This document shows, in pieces, positions 25,231 through 34,284 of a DNA stretch of 49,422 nucleotides; positions within the stretch are counted from its first letter, which is position 1; each line of letters starts with the position of its first letter. Below the pieces are notes generated by a model. The model saw only the letters and a program-made list of their open reading frames with translations, ran no database searches and had not been told where the DNA came from. The stretch comes from Candidatus Goldiibacteriota bacterium (GTDB taxonomy: Bacteria > Oederibacteriota > PGYV01 > DSYL01). The DNA lies in assembly GCA_018000835.1 (NCBI GenBank), contig JAGNJD010000014.1:1-49422 (forward strand). The letters are read 5' to 3'. The translations under genes and the position numbers were made by a program.

Positions 25231-26745
25231 TTAATCCACAAACAACGTTTTAGTTGAAAAATCAGGTTCACTCGTAAGGTGAATCCCAAGTTTTTTTAAT
25301 CCGCTCTCATCGCCGGGAGTCGGAATGTGCGACATGTGCATTTCACAACCGCGTAAATCCTTTAATTGTTCCATTGCGATCTGTGCCGTTGGACTTGTCG
25401 TTGCGCTTATGCTTAAAGATATAAGTGTTTCTTCCAGATCCAGACTTACATTTTTTTTGTTAAGTATGTCTTTTTTAAATTTATTTATAGACTCGGTTAT
25501 ATTCGGCGAAAGCAAATGAATGTTATCCGGTATTTTTGCGAGATATTTTGCAGCGTTTAATATAACGCTTGATGCTGCATGCATCAAAGAAGAATTTTTA
25601 CCCGTAATTATGGTTCCATCTTTTAACTCAATTGCAGCACCGCAATAAATTCCTTCGTTACCTTTATGATGGCTTTCGCATTCTTCAGCTGCTTTTTTTG
25701 CAGGTTGTACGACTTTTCTATCCTCCGGTGTTAAATTTAATTCCTTTAAAAGCAGTTCTGCCTTTTGAACGGCATCATTATCTATTAATCCCATTAAATA
25801 TTCGCATTTACAGTTAAAATATCTCCTTATTACTTCCTGTTTTGCAGCCTCTGAAACAATTTCATCGTCAACAATGCCAAAACCAGCCCGGTTAACGCCC
25901 ATATCAGTCGGTGACTTATAAACGTCTTTTTCACCCATCAATCTTGACAATATTCTCTTTATTACGGGAAACGTTTCAACGTCGCGATTGTAATTTACTG
26001 CTTTTTCTCCGTATGCTTCAAGATGAAAAGGGTCTATTAAATTAAAATCTTTTATGTCGAGTGTTGCTGCTTCATAAGCAATGTTGACCGGGTGCTTGAG
26101 TGGAAGGTTCCATATTGGAAAGGTTTCAAATTTTGCATAACCCGCCTCTATGCCATGTTTATAATCGTTATAAATCTGGGACAAACAGGTAGCGAGTTTT
26201 CCGCTGTTTGGTCCGGGGCCCGTTACAACCACCAGTTCTTTGTCTGTTTTTATGTAGTCATTTACGCCATATCCTTCGTCGCTTACGACCAAATCAACGT
26301 CGGTGGGATAACCTTTCGTATATTTATGGGTGTAAACTTTTATTCCCCTGCGCTCCAGTTTATTTTTAAATTGTAATGCGGCCGGTTGTTCCTCATACCT
26401 TGTAATAACAACGCCGATTAATTCTATGCCATATTCCTTTAAATTATCAATTATTTTCAATACGTCCATGTCATACGTTATCCCAAAATCAGCCCTTATC
26501 TTTTTTCTTTCTATCGCGCCTGCATAAATGGCAATGATAATACCTGCTTTATCTTTAAACCCCTGAAGCAATTTTATCTTTACGTTTGGGTCATATCCGG
26601 GCAATACTCTTGCAGCATGCATGTCAAACATGAGTTTTCCGCCAAATTCAAGATATAATTTCCTGAATTTTTTTATTCTTTCCAGAATAAATGCAGTTTG
26701 TTCTTTTAAATATTTTTCATTATCAAAGCCATAGTTTGTTTTCAT
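25231..26745 (-). CDS. DUF1846 family protein
   Basis: 504 residues. The sequence matches the DUF1846 pattern throughout ([71 protein letters not shown]). Structures in the family look nucleotide-binding, but no biochemical role is established to my knowledge. The start is ATG 26745, with GGGAG six bases upstream; a frame-start at 26757 would put that site inside the gene. Its predicted promoter lies 200 bp upstream, beyond a three-hairpin repeat, so the mRNA would carry a long structured leader. Confidence 0.9.
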   Translation of the reverse strand: MKTNYGFDNEKYLKEQTAFILERIKKFRKLYLEFGGKLMFDMHAARVLPGYDPNVKIKLLQGFKDKAGIIIAIYAGAIERKKIRADFGITYDMDVLKIIDNLKEYGIELIGVVITRYEEQPAALQFKNKLERRGIKVYTHKYTKGYPTDVDLVVSDEGYGVNDYIKTDKELVVVTGPGPNSGKLATCLSQIYNDYKHGIEAGYAKFETFPIWNLPLKHPVNIAYEAATLDIKDFNLIDPFHLEAYGEKAVNYNRDVETFPVIKRILSRLMGEKDVYKSPTDMGVNRAGFGIVDDEIVSEAAKQEVIRRYFNCKCEYLMGLIDNDAVQKAELLLKELNLTPEDRKVVQPAKKAAEECESHHKGNEGIYCGAAIELKDGTIITGKNSSLMHAASSVILNAAKYLAKIPDNIHLLSPNITESINKFKKDILNKKNVSLDLEETLISLSISATTSPTAQIAMEQLKDLRGCEMHMSHIPTPGDESGLKKLGIHLTSEPDFSTKTLFVD

Positions 26746-26770
26746 TTTTTCTCCCATTCTTTTGCTTATT

Positions 26771-26802
26771 GGGACCCCCTCGGGCTAAAGCCCGAGGCTC
26801 CC
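26771..26802. repeat. REP-like palindrome C
   Basis: GGGA/TCCC outer pairing around CTCGGGCT-AA-AGCCCGAG, nearly identical to 1531-1566, and again 8 bp before a three-hairpin element. On the minus strand it begins GTGGGAGC before the palindrome. Confidence 0.75.
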
Positions 26803-26809
26803 ACAAAAA

Positions 26810-26949
26810 TTCAATCAACTTAGTTGATTGACCAAGGGAGTATCCTCCCTTGGAACCCTCTTGGCAAAGTAGATAAAACCTTAATTTATATTCGCATTCA
26901 TTCAACCCCAAACTGAAGTTTGGGGTTTTCTGAATGCTGTTCCAATAAT
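26810..26949 (+). repeat. Three-hairpin dispersed element, copy C
   Basis: P1 TCAATCAAC-TTA-GTTGATTGA; P2 CCAAGGGAG/CTCCCTTGG, a 9-bp stem unlike copy A's but still paired; linker GGAACCCTCTTGGCAAAG; P3 opened by GCATTCA and closed by TGAATGC, with AACCCCAAACT/AGTTTGGGGTT inside; terminal TTCCAATAAT overlapping the -10 box of a minus-strand promoter. P2 and P3 are replaced relative to the other copies while their bounding bases persist. Confidence 0.8.
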
Positions 26950-26973
26950 ATATGAAATTTAAATTCATGTCAA
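26945..26973 (-). promoter_or_regulatory. Sigma-70-type promoter for the DUF1846 gene
   Basis: Minus strand: TTGACA (26968-26973), 17-nt spacer, TATTAT (26945-26950). Transcription would begin near 26938, so the whole of element copy C and the REP palindrome lie in a leader of about 195 nt. Confidence 0.65.
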
Positions 26974-27094
26974 ATCAAATTATTCCTGCAAACGATCTGC
27001 ACTACGGCATAAAAATACATAATTCATAGATTTGTGTGATTATAAAGGACAATTTAATTCTGCAAAAATAAAAATTCTTTTTTTCGTTATTATC

Positions 27095-28486
27095 TCATAA
27101 GACACTTTTTTTGTTAACTGCAGCAGATTTTTTCCTTTGCTTTAAACCTTTTAGATAAATGCTTCTTAGTCCCATATTCCAGATTAAAGCAAGTGATGCT
27201 GCTGAAAAATTTTTTGTATTAAATAACGTCTTTATAAATCTCATTATTAACATTCCCAGAGGGGCAACTATTCTATTTTTTATGCCGTCAACGATAAATA
27301 TTAATTCTTCCTCGCTTAATTTTTCATGTTTATAAACGACGTTTGAAAAATTATACTTTATCCAGTCAGAGGGATAATTATCTGCCGCAATGCGATTTTC
27401 CTGTGCCATTTTAATATAAAGTGTAGTTCCCGGCAAAGGGGTTAAATGCGTAAGTTGCAAAGAATCAATGTCATTTTTATTTATAAAATTAACAATTTTA
27501 TCTATGGTATGAATGTCATCGTTCGGCGCTCCGACAAAAAAGGCACCAAGCACCGCTATCCCGTTTTTATGGACGTTTTTTATCAGTTCGTTCATTTTAT
27601 TGTATGTCCTTACGTTTTCATTTTTATGCATCATTCTTAAATTGTCTTCGTCAACGCTTTCCAGACCTATAAGCATAATTCTGCAGCCGCTTTTATACAT
27701 CCATTTTAAAATTTCATCTTCTTCACCAACGTTTATGCCGCATTGTGCAAACCACGTTTTATTTAATTTTTCTTCTGCCATCCTTTTAAACAATGCAAGT
27801 GAATGTTCTTTTTGTTCTTTTGTCCTGCCAACGACGTTGTCGTCATAGAAAAATACGTGCTTTTGTTTTATAGTTTTTAATTCGTTTATTATATCTTCAA
27901 CCGGACGTTGTCTGTATTTATGTCCGTTATACATTGTTACCGAACAAAAGTCACAATTCATGGGGCACCCGCGTGACGTCTGGATTGACCCCCAGAAGTA
28001 ATCGTTATTAAAGATGTCCCTTTGCGGGGTTTCTATTTTAATATCTTCAAATTTTTTATCCTGCCTGTAAATTTTTTTTAGCCGTCCGTTTTCTGCATCT
28101 TCAAGGACTTTTTCCCACACGCCTTCTGCCTCGCCTATGACAACGCTGTCACAAAAATTCAATGCCTCTTCCGGCATACACGAAACATGTATACCGCCCA
28201 TAATGACAGGGATACCCTTTTCTTTAAAAAATTCTGCTATTTCATATCCTCTTGTCACTGTGGATGTAAATGAAGTTATGCCAACCATGTCGATATTTTC
28301 AATGGTTTTTATTTTTTCCTCAAAAACGTCAAAATTTTCGTCTATTAAATGGATTTTTTTGTCATCCGGAGTTAACTTTGCAAGAATGCCAAGATTTAAA
28401 GGCGGGAAACGGGTAAAAGGTGAACCGGCAAGCCCCCTTTGTCTATTAATAGGATTTATGAATAAAATCTTATTAATTCTGCTCAT
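27095..28486 (-). CDS. Cobalamin-binding-domain radical SAM protein
   Basis: 463 residues. N-terminal B12-binding-like domain (PPLNLGILAKL, GITSFTSTVTRGYEIAEF, VIMGGIHVSCMPEEAL), then the 4Fe-4S motif RGCPMNCDFC near 173 and radical SAM barrel features (FYDDNVVGRT, LIGLESVDEDNL, AFFVGAPNDD). A C-terminal extension of about 100 residues resembles DUF4070-type tails. Its ATG directly follows the histidine kinase stop codon (TAAATG), and the site GGAG sits inside that gene's last codons. It is the final gene of the five-gene ketosynthase operon. Substrate unknown. Confidence 0.88.
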   Translation of the reverse strand: MSRINKILFINPINRQRGLAGSPFTRFPPLNLGILAKLTPDDKKIHLIDENFDVFEEKIKTIENIDMVGITSFTSTVTRGYEIAEFFKEKGIPVIMGGIHVSCMPEEALNFCDSVVIGEAEGVWEKVLEDAENGRLKKIYRQDKKFEDIKIETPQRDIFNNDYFWGSIQTSRGCPMNCDFCSVTMYNGHKYRQRPVEDIINELKTIKQKHVFFYDDNVVGRTKEQKEHSLALFKRMAEEKLNKTWFAQCGINVGEEDEILKWMYKSGCRIMLIGLESVDEDNLRMMHKNENVRTYNKMNELIKNVHKNGIAVLGAFFVGAPNDDIHTIDKIVNFINKNDIDSLQLTHLTPLPGTTLYIKMAQENRIAADNYPSDWIKYNFSNVVYKHEKLSEEELIFIVDGIKNRIVAPLGMLIMRFIKTLFNTKNFSAASLALIWNMGLRSIYLKGLKQRKKSAAVNKKSVL

Positions 28487-30553
28487 TTATGGCTCCATCG
28501 GCAGTGAAATAAAAAACACGCTACCTTTGTTTTTTTCAGATTCAAAATTTATATTCCCGTTATGTGCTTCAATTATGCTTTTGGCAAGAGTAAGACCTAT
28601 GCCGCTTCCATCGGATTTCGTAGTATAAAACGGTTCGAAAATTCTGTTTTTGATTTCATCGTCAATGCCGGTTCCGGTGTCTTTAATATAAATTAATATA
28701 TTGTTATTCTCCATTTTTGTTCCTATTTCCATGTCACCGCCCTTATGCATTGCCTGAATTGAATTAAACATTAAATTTATTAAAACCTGCTTTATCATTT
28801 CACGGTCTAATTTTATAATTGGCAGTTTTTCATATTTTTCTATGAGATTCACGTTGGATTTTTTTAAATTTACGCTTAAAATTTCGCAAACCTGTTTTAA
28901 TAATTCATTTATGTCTGTATTCTCTTTTTTTAATTTCGTTGCATGCCCCAGGGAAAGCAGATTGGTTGTCAGACGTTCTATCCTTTTAAATTCATCATTT
29001 GCAATGTCAAAAAATTTATTTACTGATTTTTCATCTCTTTGATTTTCAATCATCTGAAGAAAACCATATAATCCTGTTATGGGATTCCGTATTTCATGTG
29101 CAACGGCTGCCGACATTTTTCCGAGCATAGCAAATTTGTGGGATTGCAGCAGTTGTTCAAAAAGAACGATGTTTTCAATAATAAGACCTGCCTGAAATTC
29201 AAGATTTATCAGCCATTTTACTTCTTCCTGTTGCATCATTTTTTTGTTAAATTTTTCGCCAACGATCCATATTCCCGTAAATTCATTATTAATTATTATA
29301 GGAATGCAAATCTCTGCTCTTAACTTTTTTAACAATTCATATATTTCTTTTAAATCAACATCTTTGTATTCGTTTTTTAAAGATATGTCATAATTGTAAT
29401 CGTCGCTGATTTTCTTAAAATAAAAAACGTCTTTTTTTTTCATGGCGTATTTTATCAATGAATTTTCCCTTTCTATAAATTCGTCTTTTTTCCCTTCCAG
29501 ATCATATAAACGGTATTTGTTTTTTTCCGTGTCAAAATAAAAAATAGAATTATATTTTATTTTTAAAATGTCCGAGGACAATTTCAGCAGTTCCAGTAGT
29601 ATTTCATCCTGTTCTCTTATTATCCTCAATTTTATTAAAACAAACTGAAGCAGGGTCTGGTAATCATAATAAGAAACAAATAAAAAATATTTAGTTATTT
29701 TTTCAAAAAACCTAAATGTGGGTTCAATGGAAACGACGACTAAAAAAGTAATTGCAAGTAAAAGAAATGTTTTGTAATAAACGTCCGGTATCGGTTCCAA
29801 TATGAATTTATTAGCAAGATAATAAATGCACACGACAACAGCCGAGCAAAATAAGTATATGATGAATTTTTGCAGCAGGTCTTTTATGTTAAGCAGATTG
29901 TATGATAATATAGAATACGTAATCAAAACAAGGTATATAAACAGTCCGAACGTTCCAATGGGATAAATTTTAAAACCTGTAATGTTTAATAAATTTATAA
30001 CGCCCCCTATCGATGCAATAAAAGTCCCGAGAACATAATATTGTATTTGTTTTTTTTCGTTTGTCGTTATGTCTTTATCGCTGAATTTTTTTATAAGTAT
30101 GGTGAATCCTGCGCCTACTCCAAAAATCATATTAATAATAAAAATTACGTAAATAACGTCCAACGTCGGAATAAATCCGTTTAAATTGTCATATTTACAA
30201 CCGCCAAAACCAACGCCTGAAACGTTTAGTAAAATTGAAATTAATGTTGAAATGAACAACGGCACAATAATTTTTTTGTTTATTTTCTTTTTTATCAAAA
30301 GTGCAGAAAAATTCAGAAAAACAAAAGGTATTAAAAGCATAAATGGCCTTAAAATACGGGATACAAGATTTGCCTGTTCAACAGTATTAACGCTCTTTAA
30401 CATAAATAAGTCAAATTGCCATAACGCTCCACAAAAATTTAAAAAACTTAACCAGAGATATAGTTTATTATTTCTATCTTTTATTATTGGAATTAATGCC
30501 AGAATAAAGAATAAAAATGTTGTAATAAATGCGTTTAACCTGTAATAATCCAT
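28487..30553 (-). CDS. 7TM-type membrane sensor histidine kinase with GAF-like domain
   Basis: 688 residues. About seven to eight N-terminal helices (residues 1-280), a GAF-like region about 310-455, then HisKA with phosphoacceptor histidine in AVAHEIRNPITG, and an HATPase_c domain: N box INLMFNSIQAM, G1 IKDTGTGIDDE, G2 SDGSGIGLTL. The layout resembles the 7TM-GAF-kinase class that includes PrsK. No response regulator gene is present in the window. It sits between a methyltransferase (3 bp upstream) and a radical SAM gene (no gap), so it may sense a product or membrane state linked to this locus; that is inference. Confidence 0.9.
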   Translation of the reverse strand: MDYYRLNAFITTFLFFILALIPIIKDRNNKLYLWLSFLNFCGALWQFDLFMLKSVNTVEQANLVSRILRPFMLLIPFVFLNFSALLIKKKINKKIIVPLFISTLISILLNVSGVGFGGCKYDNLNGFIPTLDVIYVIFIINMIFGVGAGFTILIKKFSDKDITTNEKKQIQYYVLGTFIASIGGVINLLNITGFKIYPIGTFGLFIYLVLITYSILSYNLLNIKDLLQKFIIYLFCSAVVVCIYYLANKFILEPIPDVYYKTFLLLAITFLVVVSIEPTFRFFEKITKYFLFVSYYDYQTLLQFVLIKLRIIREQDEILLELLKLSSDILKIKYNSIFYFDTEKNKYRLYDLEGKKDEFIERENSLIKYAMKKKDVFYFKKISDDYNYDISLKNEYKDVDLKEIYELLKKLRAEICIPIIINNEFTGIWIVGEKFNKKMMQQEEVKWLINLEFQAGLIIENIVLFEQLLQSHKFAMLGKMSAAVAHEIRNPITGLYGFLQMIENQRDEKSVNKFFDIANDEFKRIERLTTNLLSLGHATKLKKENTDINELLKQVCEILSVNLKKSNVNLIEKYEKLPIIKLDREMIKQVLINLMFNSIQAMHKGGDMEIGTKMENNNILIYIKDTGTGIDDEIKNRIFEPFYTTKSDGSGIGLTLAKSIIEAHNGNINFESEKNKGSVFFISLPMEP

Positions 30554-30556
30554 TTT

Positions 30557-31270
30557 TCACCGTTTTTTAAAAATTAAAACATCGTCAAAATCATTATATA
30601 AACTTTTGCTGCATATTATATTACATTTTTTTATTTTTACAAATTTTATTATTTTATCCGCCTGCATTTCACCATACATCTTTCTGTGTAAAAAACCGAG
30701 AATTACGTTAAACATACCCGCAAAAAAAAGATGCAACAAATCAAAAAAACCTTTTATAATACCATTTTCTTCAATTATTTTTTTTATAATTACTCCGATT
30801 TTTATCGGTTTGTGATGGGCTATAATCAGATACCCGTTTTTTTTCACCACCCTGCAAAACTCTTCCAGCGTAAAAAAAATATCTTCAAGCATAAAAAGTG
30901 AATGAACGTTTATTACGGCATCAAACTTTCTGTCCCTAAAAACCAGTTTTTCATTTAAATCCACCATCTTTGGGGTTATGTTTTTTATTTTATTTTTTTT
31001 TATCTTCGTTTTTAACCTTTTTAACATGGGTTCGGAAAAATCCCCGGCCAAGACTTTGTATTTTGACGACAACAAAATTGACAGTTCTCCAGTGCCGCAT
31101 CCGGCATCAAAAACAACGCCATTTTTTATTTTTTTTGACATAAAATTCATTACAAAACAATTTAACTGTTTATGTGCATCGTAATATTTTGTAATGTCAT
31201 CGTATACAATCGCATAAGAATCCCAGAATAATTTATTTACCGTCCTTTTTAACCATCTTTTAATCTCCAT
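30557..31270 (-). CDS. Class I SAM-dependent methyltransferase
   Basis: 237 residues. Motif I VFDAGCGTGELSILLS near 53-68, LAGDFSEPML (strand 2 acidic) and DAVINVHSLFMLED (motif IV region) are clear. The start overlaps the upstream radical SAM gene by 11 bp. The C-terminal third is hydrophobic in places (FFDLLHLFFAGMFNVILGF), possibly a membrane-associated or lipid-facing surface. Likely methylates a small or lipid-like substrate of the same pathway; unproven. Confidence 0.85.
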   Translation of the reverse strand: MEIKRWLKRTVNKLFWDSYAIVYDDITKYYDAHKQLNCFVMNFMSKKIKNGVVFDAGCGTGELSILLSSKYKVLAGDFSEPMLKRLKTKIKKNKIKNITPKMVDLNEKLVFRDRKFDAVINVHSLFMLEDIFFTLEEFCRVVKKNGYLIIAHHKPIKIGVIIKKIIEENGIIKGFFDLLHLFFAGMFNVILGFLHRKMYGEMQADKIIKFVKIKKCNIICSKSLYNDFDDVLIFKKR

Positions 31271-32933
31271 TAAGAGAATTCCTTATGGATGAATTAATCT
31301 TACTTATTATGTCTTCTATGCCTTTCTGGTTGCCGCCCGACAGATATGCCCATGTCTCGTTTATCAATTCATCCTGATCCATTTTTAATGCTTCCACAAG
31401 AACGGATAAATCGTCAGTAACTCGCGTTGAAATGCCTGCGTTATGCAGTCTCCGGGTAAATTTTGCAGCAATGTTTACAATCTGATTTATGGTTAAATCA
31501 CCGAGTTTATAATCAACGAAATCGCGCCACAACTCAGGCGGATAAAAATTTTTAATTGAGTATGACATTCCCCGCGACAGGAATGAATCAACGTCATCTA
31601 TCTTAAATCCATAATAATCCCTGGCTTCAAACCACTTTGTATTCGGCAAGGCACCCGGGATGTTTACGATAACAGATGATGGTCTTGTTTCTACAAGTAA
31701 TTTATATGTTTCTTCCATCGTTTCTTCCGTATCAAAAGGAGACGGCATTATAATGCTTGCTATCGCTTTAATGCCCGCTTCCCTGCACATTATGAGAGAT
31801 TCTTTTATCTGGTTTACCTTGTTCCCCTTGTTCATTGCTTTATCAAGTATATACTGACTTCCCGACTCCACTCCAAAGAACAGGGAGATGCAGCCGCTTT
31901 CTTTTAACAGTTTATAATCGTCAAACGTCATTCCGCGAGCATGCCCAAAAGCTCCGTATTTTATTTTTAATCCCCTTTTTATTATTTCCTGTGCAATGCC
32001 ACGTTTTAAATGAGGCGGCGGATTTGAACCTGCAAATCTAAATATGTTAGTCCTGTAATTTTTTACCAGATATTCTATTTCATCAACAATCTTTTCTGGT
32101 TTTTTTGTTCTCCAGTAGTTTCCGCTTTTGTTTGGATGCATACAAAAACTGCATTTATTCGGGCAGCCACGGCTTTCGTCAAGCATTATTATCTTTATCT
32201 TCTTGTTATCATCCATAGGATAGTAAATGTCTTCGCTATAAACAGGCATTTCTATGCTTTCAAGATTTTCTATCCTCTTTGTAAACGTTTTTTTTATACT
32301 ATCATTTTCTTTGTATATTAAATTCGGAATATCCTGTAGTTTTATTTTACCTTCAACATAATCTGCGATGTCACATATCGTTTCCTCGCCTTCACCGTAA
32401 GCAAGTGCTTCAAAAAATTCCCCGAAACCAAAACGGTAAATGTTTTCTCCAAACCAGTCAACCTGAGGTCCGCCTGCAAAAATCCTGACGTCCGGGAATT
32501 CCCTTTTTATCGTTTCTGCTATTTTAATAGAATTTACAAAGCCCTCTCCTATCCACAATTTAAATCCTATTATTTCCGGTTTAAACTCTCTTATTTTTTT
32601 TATTATTTCCTGATGGGTAAATTCATTTATTCTTTCTATCTGATAATTATTAATTTTATCATCCACTTCATAAAATTTATTAATTATTTTTTTATCCGGA
32701 ACCACGTTCTTTTTCTGGCACATTTTTATTTCATTGACTATATTTTGAATTTCATTATAATGCCGATAGGGAAAAAACCATGAAATCAAATCAGGATTTG
32801 CATAATCAAGTATGTATGGGGTGTGGCCTCTTGCTTTTAAAGAAACTGCAAGATTTGAAAGTCCGTTATCAAGATAAAATTCACGCAAAGTAGCAGGATA
32901 ACCAGGATAATTAATCAATAAAAAATTCGCCAT
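31260..32933 (-). CDS. Cobalamin-binding-domain radical SAM protein
   Basis: 557 residues from MANFLLINYPG, chosen because CAGGAGA lies just before it; the upstream in-frame ATG at 32951 would place this site inside the gene. A long B12-binding-like region (residues about 1-215; FAGGPQVDWFGENIYRFG) precedes RGCPNKCSFC near 250, then a radical SAM barrel (FFGVESGSQYIL, IIMPSPFDTEET) and a long C-terminal part of about 130 residues. Between the ketosynthase (49 bp upstream) and the methyltransferase (overlap). Substrate unknown, but adjacency suggests the chain made by the ketosynthase. Confidence 0.87.
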   Translation of the reverse strand: MANFLLINYPGYPATLREFYLDNGLSNLAVSLKARGHTPYILDYANPDLISWFFPYRHYNEIQNIVNEIKMCQKKNVVPDKKIINKFYEVDDKINNYQIERINEFTHQEIIKKIREFKPEIIGFKLWIGEGFVNSIKIAETIKREFPDVRIFAGGPQVDWFGENIYRFGFGEFFEALAYGEGEETICDIADYVEGKIKLQDIPNLIYKENDSIKKTFTKRIENLESIEMPVYSEDIYYPMDDNKKIKIIMLDESRGCPNKCSFCMHPNKSGNYWRTKKPEKIVDEIEYLVKNYRTNIFRFAGSNPPPHLKRGIAQEIIKRGLKIKYGAFGHARGMTFDDYKLLKESGCISLFFGVESGSQYILDKAMNKGNKVNQIKESLIMCREAGIKAIASIIMPSPFDTEETMEETYKLLVETRPSSVIVNIPGALPNTKWFEARDYYGFKIDDVDSFLSRGMSYSIKNFYPPELWRDFVDYKLGDLTINQIVNIAAKFTRRLHNAGISTRVTDDLSVLVEALKMDQDELINETWAYLSGGNQKGIEDIISKINSSIRNSLNGD

Positions 32934-32982
32934 TTTTTCTCCTGTAATCAAATATTTTTAATTCCGGTTATACATCAATGTT

Positions 32983-34230
32983 TTAAACATTAATACGCAA
33001 AACCAGGCTTGAATTATTTCCACCCATGCCAAACGAATTTATAAGAGCAACGTTTATTTTTTTTCTGATTGTTTCATTTGGCACGTAATTTAAGTCACAT
33101 TCTGGGTCAAAAACCTCATAATTTATAGTTGGCGGTATGTATCCATGTTTACCGGCTAAAATAGCAGATGCCGTTTGTAATCCGCCTGCTGCACCAAGCG
33201 GATGTCCAATCATTGATTTTATCGACGATATGTTTACTTTATATGAATGGCCATTCATTACTTTTTTAATTGCCCTTGTTTCACGTATGTCAGATACGTA
33301 AGAAGAACTTCCATGGGCACTGATGTAATCAACTTCTTTATAATTAATTCCCGCATCCTGCAATGCCATACAAATCACGCGAGCCGCTTCATTACCTGTA
33401 TCATCCATTTTATACATACTATACGCTTCTGATGTATTTGCATAACCAATCACTTCTGCATAAATTTTTGCGTTTCTTTTTAATGCATGCTCAAGATTTT
33501 CCATGACAAACATTGCAGAGCCCTCGCTTAACAAATAACCATCCCTGTTTTTATCAAAAGGCCTGCTTGCTTTTTCTGGTTCATCATTTCTCTGGGACAA
33601 TGAATGAGATGCACAAAAAGCACTCATTATTGATGGCGTTATTGGTGCCTCCGCTCCACCACAAACAGCGCACATCAGTTTATTATATTTTATCAATTCA
33701 TACGCATGACCAATTGCATTTAAAGACGATGAACAACCTGTAGATATCGTCATACTTCTTCCCTTTATGCCGAGAGAAATGGCAACATGACCTGCTGCTG
33801 AATTCGGAAATACTCCAAATACGGTAAATGGATTAATAAATTTACATCCCTTTTCAAATAACACCTTCATCTCTTTTTCAATTATTTCAAAGCCATTAAC
33901 GCTTATTCCCAATATAACGCCGACTTCCTGGTTATTTTCAAGTGAAATCTGAAGATTTGAATCCAGAACGGCCATTTTTGCAGCGGCTATTGAAAATTGG
34001 GAAAAGCGGGACATACGTTTTGCTTCTTTTTTATCAATGCAATCTTCCGGATTAAAATCAGTTATCAATCCGGCTATTTTTGTGGAATATTCAGACGTAT
34101 CAAAATTTTCTATGGGCTTGATACCTGATTTACCGTAAAGAATGGAATTCCAGAATTCTTCGTTATTTTTTCCATTTGGAGAGATAACTCCAAGTCCCGT
34201 AATAACGGCCCTACTTGCAGTAGCAATCAT
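32983..34230 (-). CDS. Solo beta-ketoacyl-ACP synthase (KAS II/FabF-like)
   Basis: 415 residues from ATG 34230, fixed by GGAGG eight bases upstream; the longer frame would start within the promoter. The thiolase-fold triad is complete: C166 in STGCSSS, H306 in SAHGSSS and H343 in KSMIGHPLGAAGG. This enzyme elongates an acyl-ACP with malonyl-ACP. There is no ACP, malonyl transferase, reductase or dehydratase beside it, so it is outside the usual fab cluster and probably borrows those from elsewhere. First gene of the radical SAM operon, behind its own promoter. Confidence 0.9.
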   Translation of the reverse strand: MIATASRAVITGLGVISPNGKNNEEFWNSILYGKSGIKPIENFDTSEYSTKIAGLITDFNPEDCIDKKEAKRMSRFSQFSIAAAKMAVLDSNLQISLENNQEVGVILGISVNGFEIIEKEMKVLFEKGCKFINPFTVFGVFPNSAAGHVAISLGIKGRSMTISTGCSSSLNAIGHAYELIKYNKLMCAVCGGAEAPITPSIMSAFCASHSLSQRNDEPEKASRPFDKNRDGYLLSEGSAMFVMENLEHALKRNAKIYAEVIGYANTSEAYSMYKMDDTGNEAARVICMALQDAGINYKEVDYISAHGSSSYVSDIRETRAIKKVMNGHSYKVNISSIKSMIGHPLGAAGGLQTASAILAGKHGYIPPTINYEVFDPECDLNYVPNETIRKKINVALINSFGMGGNNSSLVLRINV

Positions 34231-34256
34231 TGTTAATACCTCCGCAATGCTATATA

Positions 34257-34284
34257 ATCGTATAACAAAAATACAAATTGTCAA
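34257..34284 (-). promoter_or_regulatory. Sigma-70-type promoter for the ketosynthase-radical SAM operon
   Basis: Minus strand: TTGACA (34279-34284), 16-nt spacer, TACGAT (34257-34262). Transcription near 34250 leaves about 20 nt with a GGAGG site before ATG 34230. Confidence 0.7.

Larger units (their letters stand above)
26746..27094. other. Gene-free 349-bp stretch: leader of the DUF1846 gene plus repeats
   Basis: Holds a REP-like palindrome (26771-26802), the three-hairpin element copy C (26810-26949) and a good minus-strand promoter (26945-26973). From 26974 to 27094 I see only AT-rich DNA. Confidence 0.7.

Noticed and set aside
26904..26927. AACCCCAAACT/AGTTTGGGGTT as a Rho-independent terminator
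   Set aside because: The stem is strong, but only a short T run follows, it is bounded by the element's GCATTCA/TGAATGC, and no gene ends just before it on the plus strand. Treated as P3 of copy C.
1573..26949. Three-hairpin element as an OMEGA/HEARO guide RNA or retron
   Set aside because: No TnpB, IscB or reverse transcriptase is near any copy, and the terminal sequences do not match what I know of those RNAs. Not excluded genome-wide.
28137..28628. 163-codon plus-strand frame across the radical SAM/kinase junction
   Set aside because: Antisense to two confident genes and without a ribosome binding site.
34231..34284. Longer N-terminus for the ketosynthase
   Set aside because: The added codons cover the promoter and ribosome binding site, and do not fit the family's start.
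27095..34284. Cobalamin riboswitch for the B12-type radical SAM genes
   Set aside because: The leader before the ketosynthase is only about 20 nt, and no B12-box-like sequence is seen before 13656 either.
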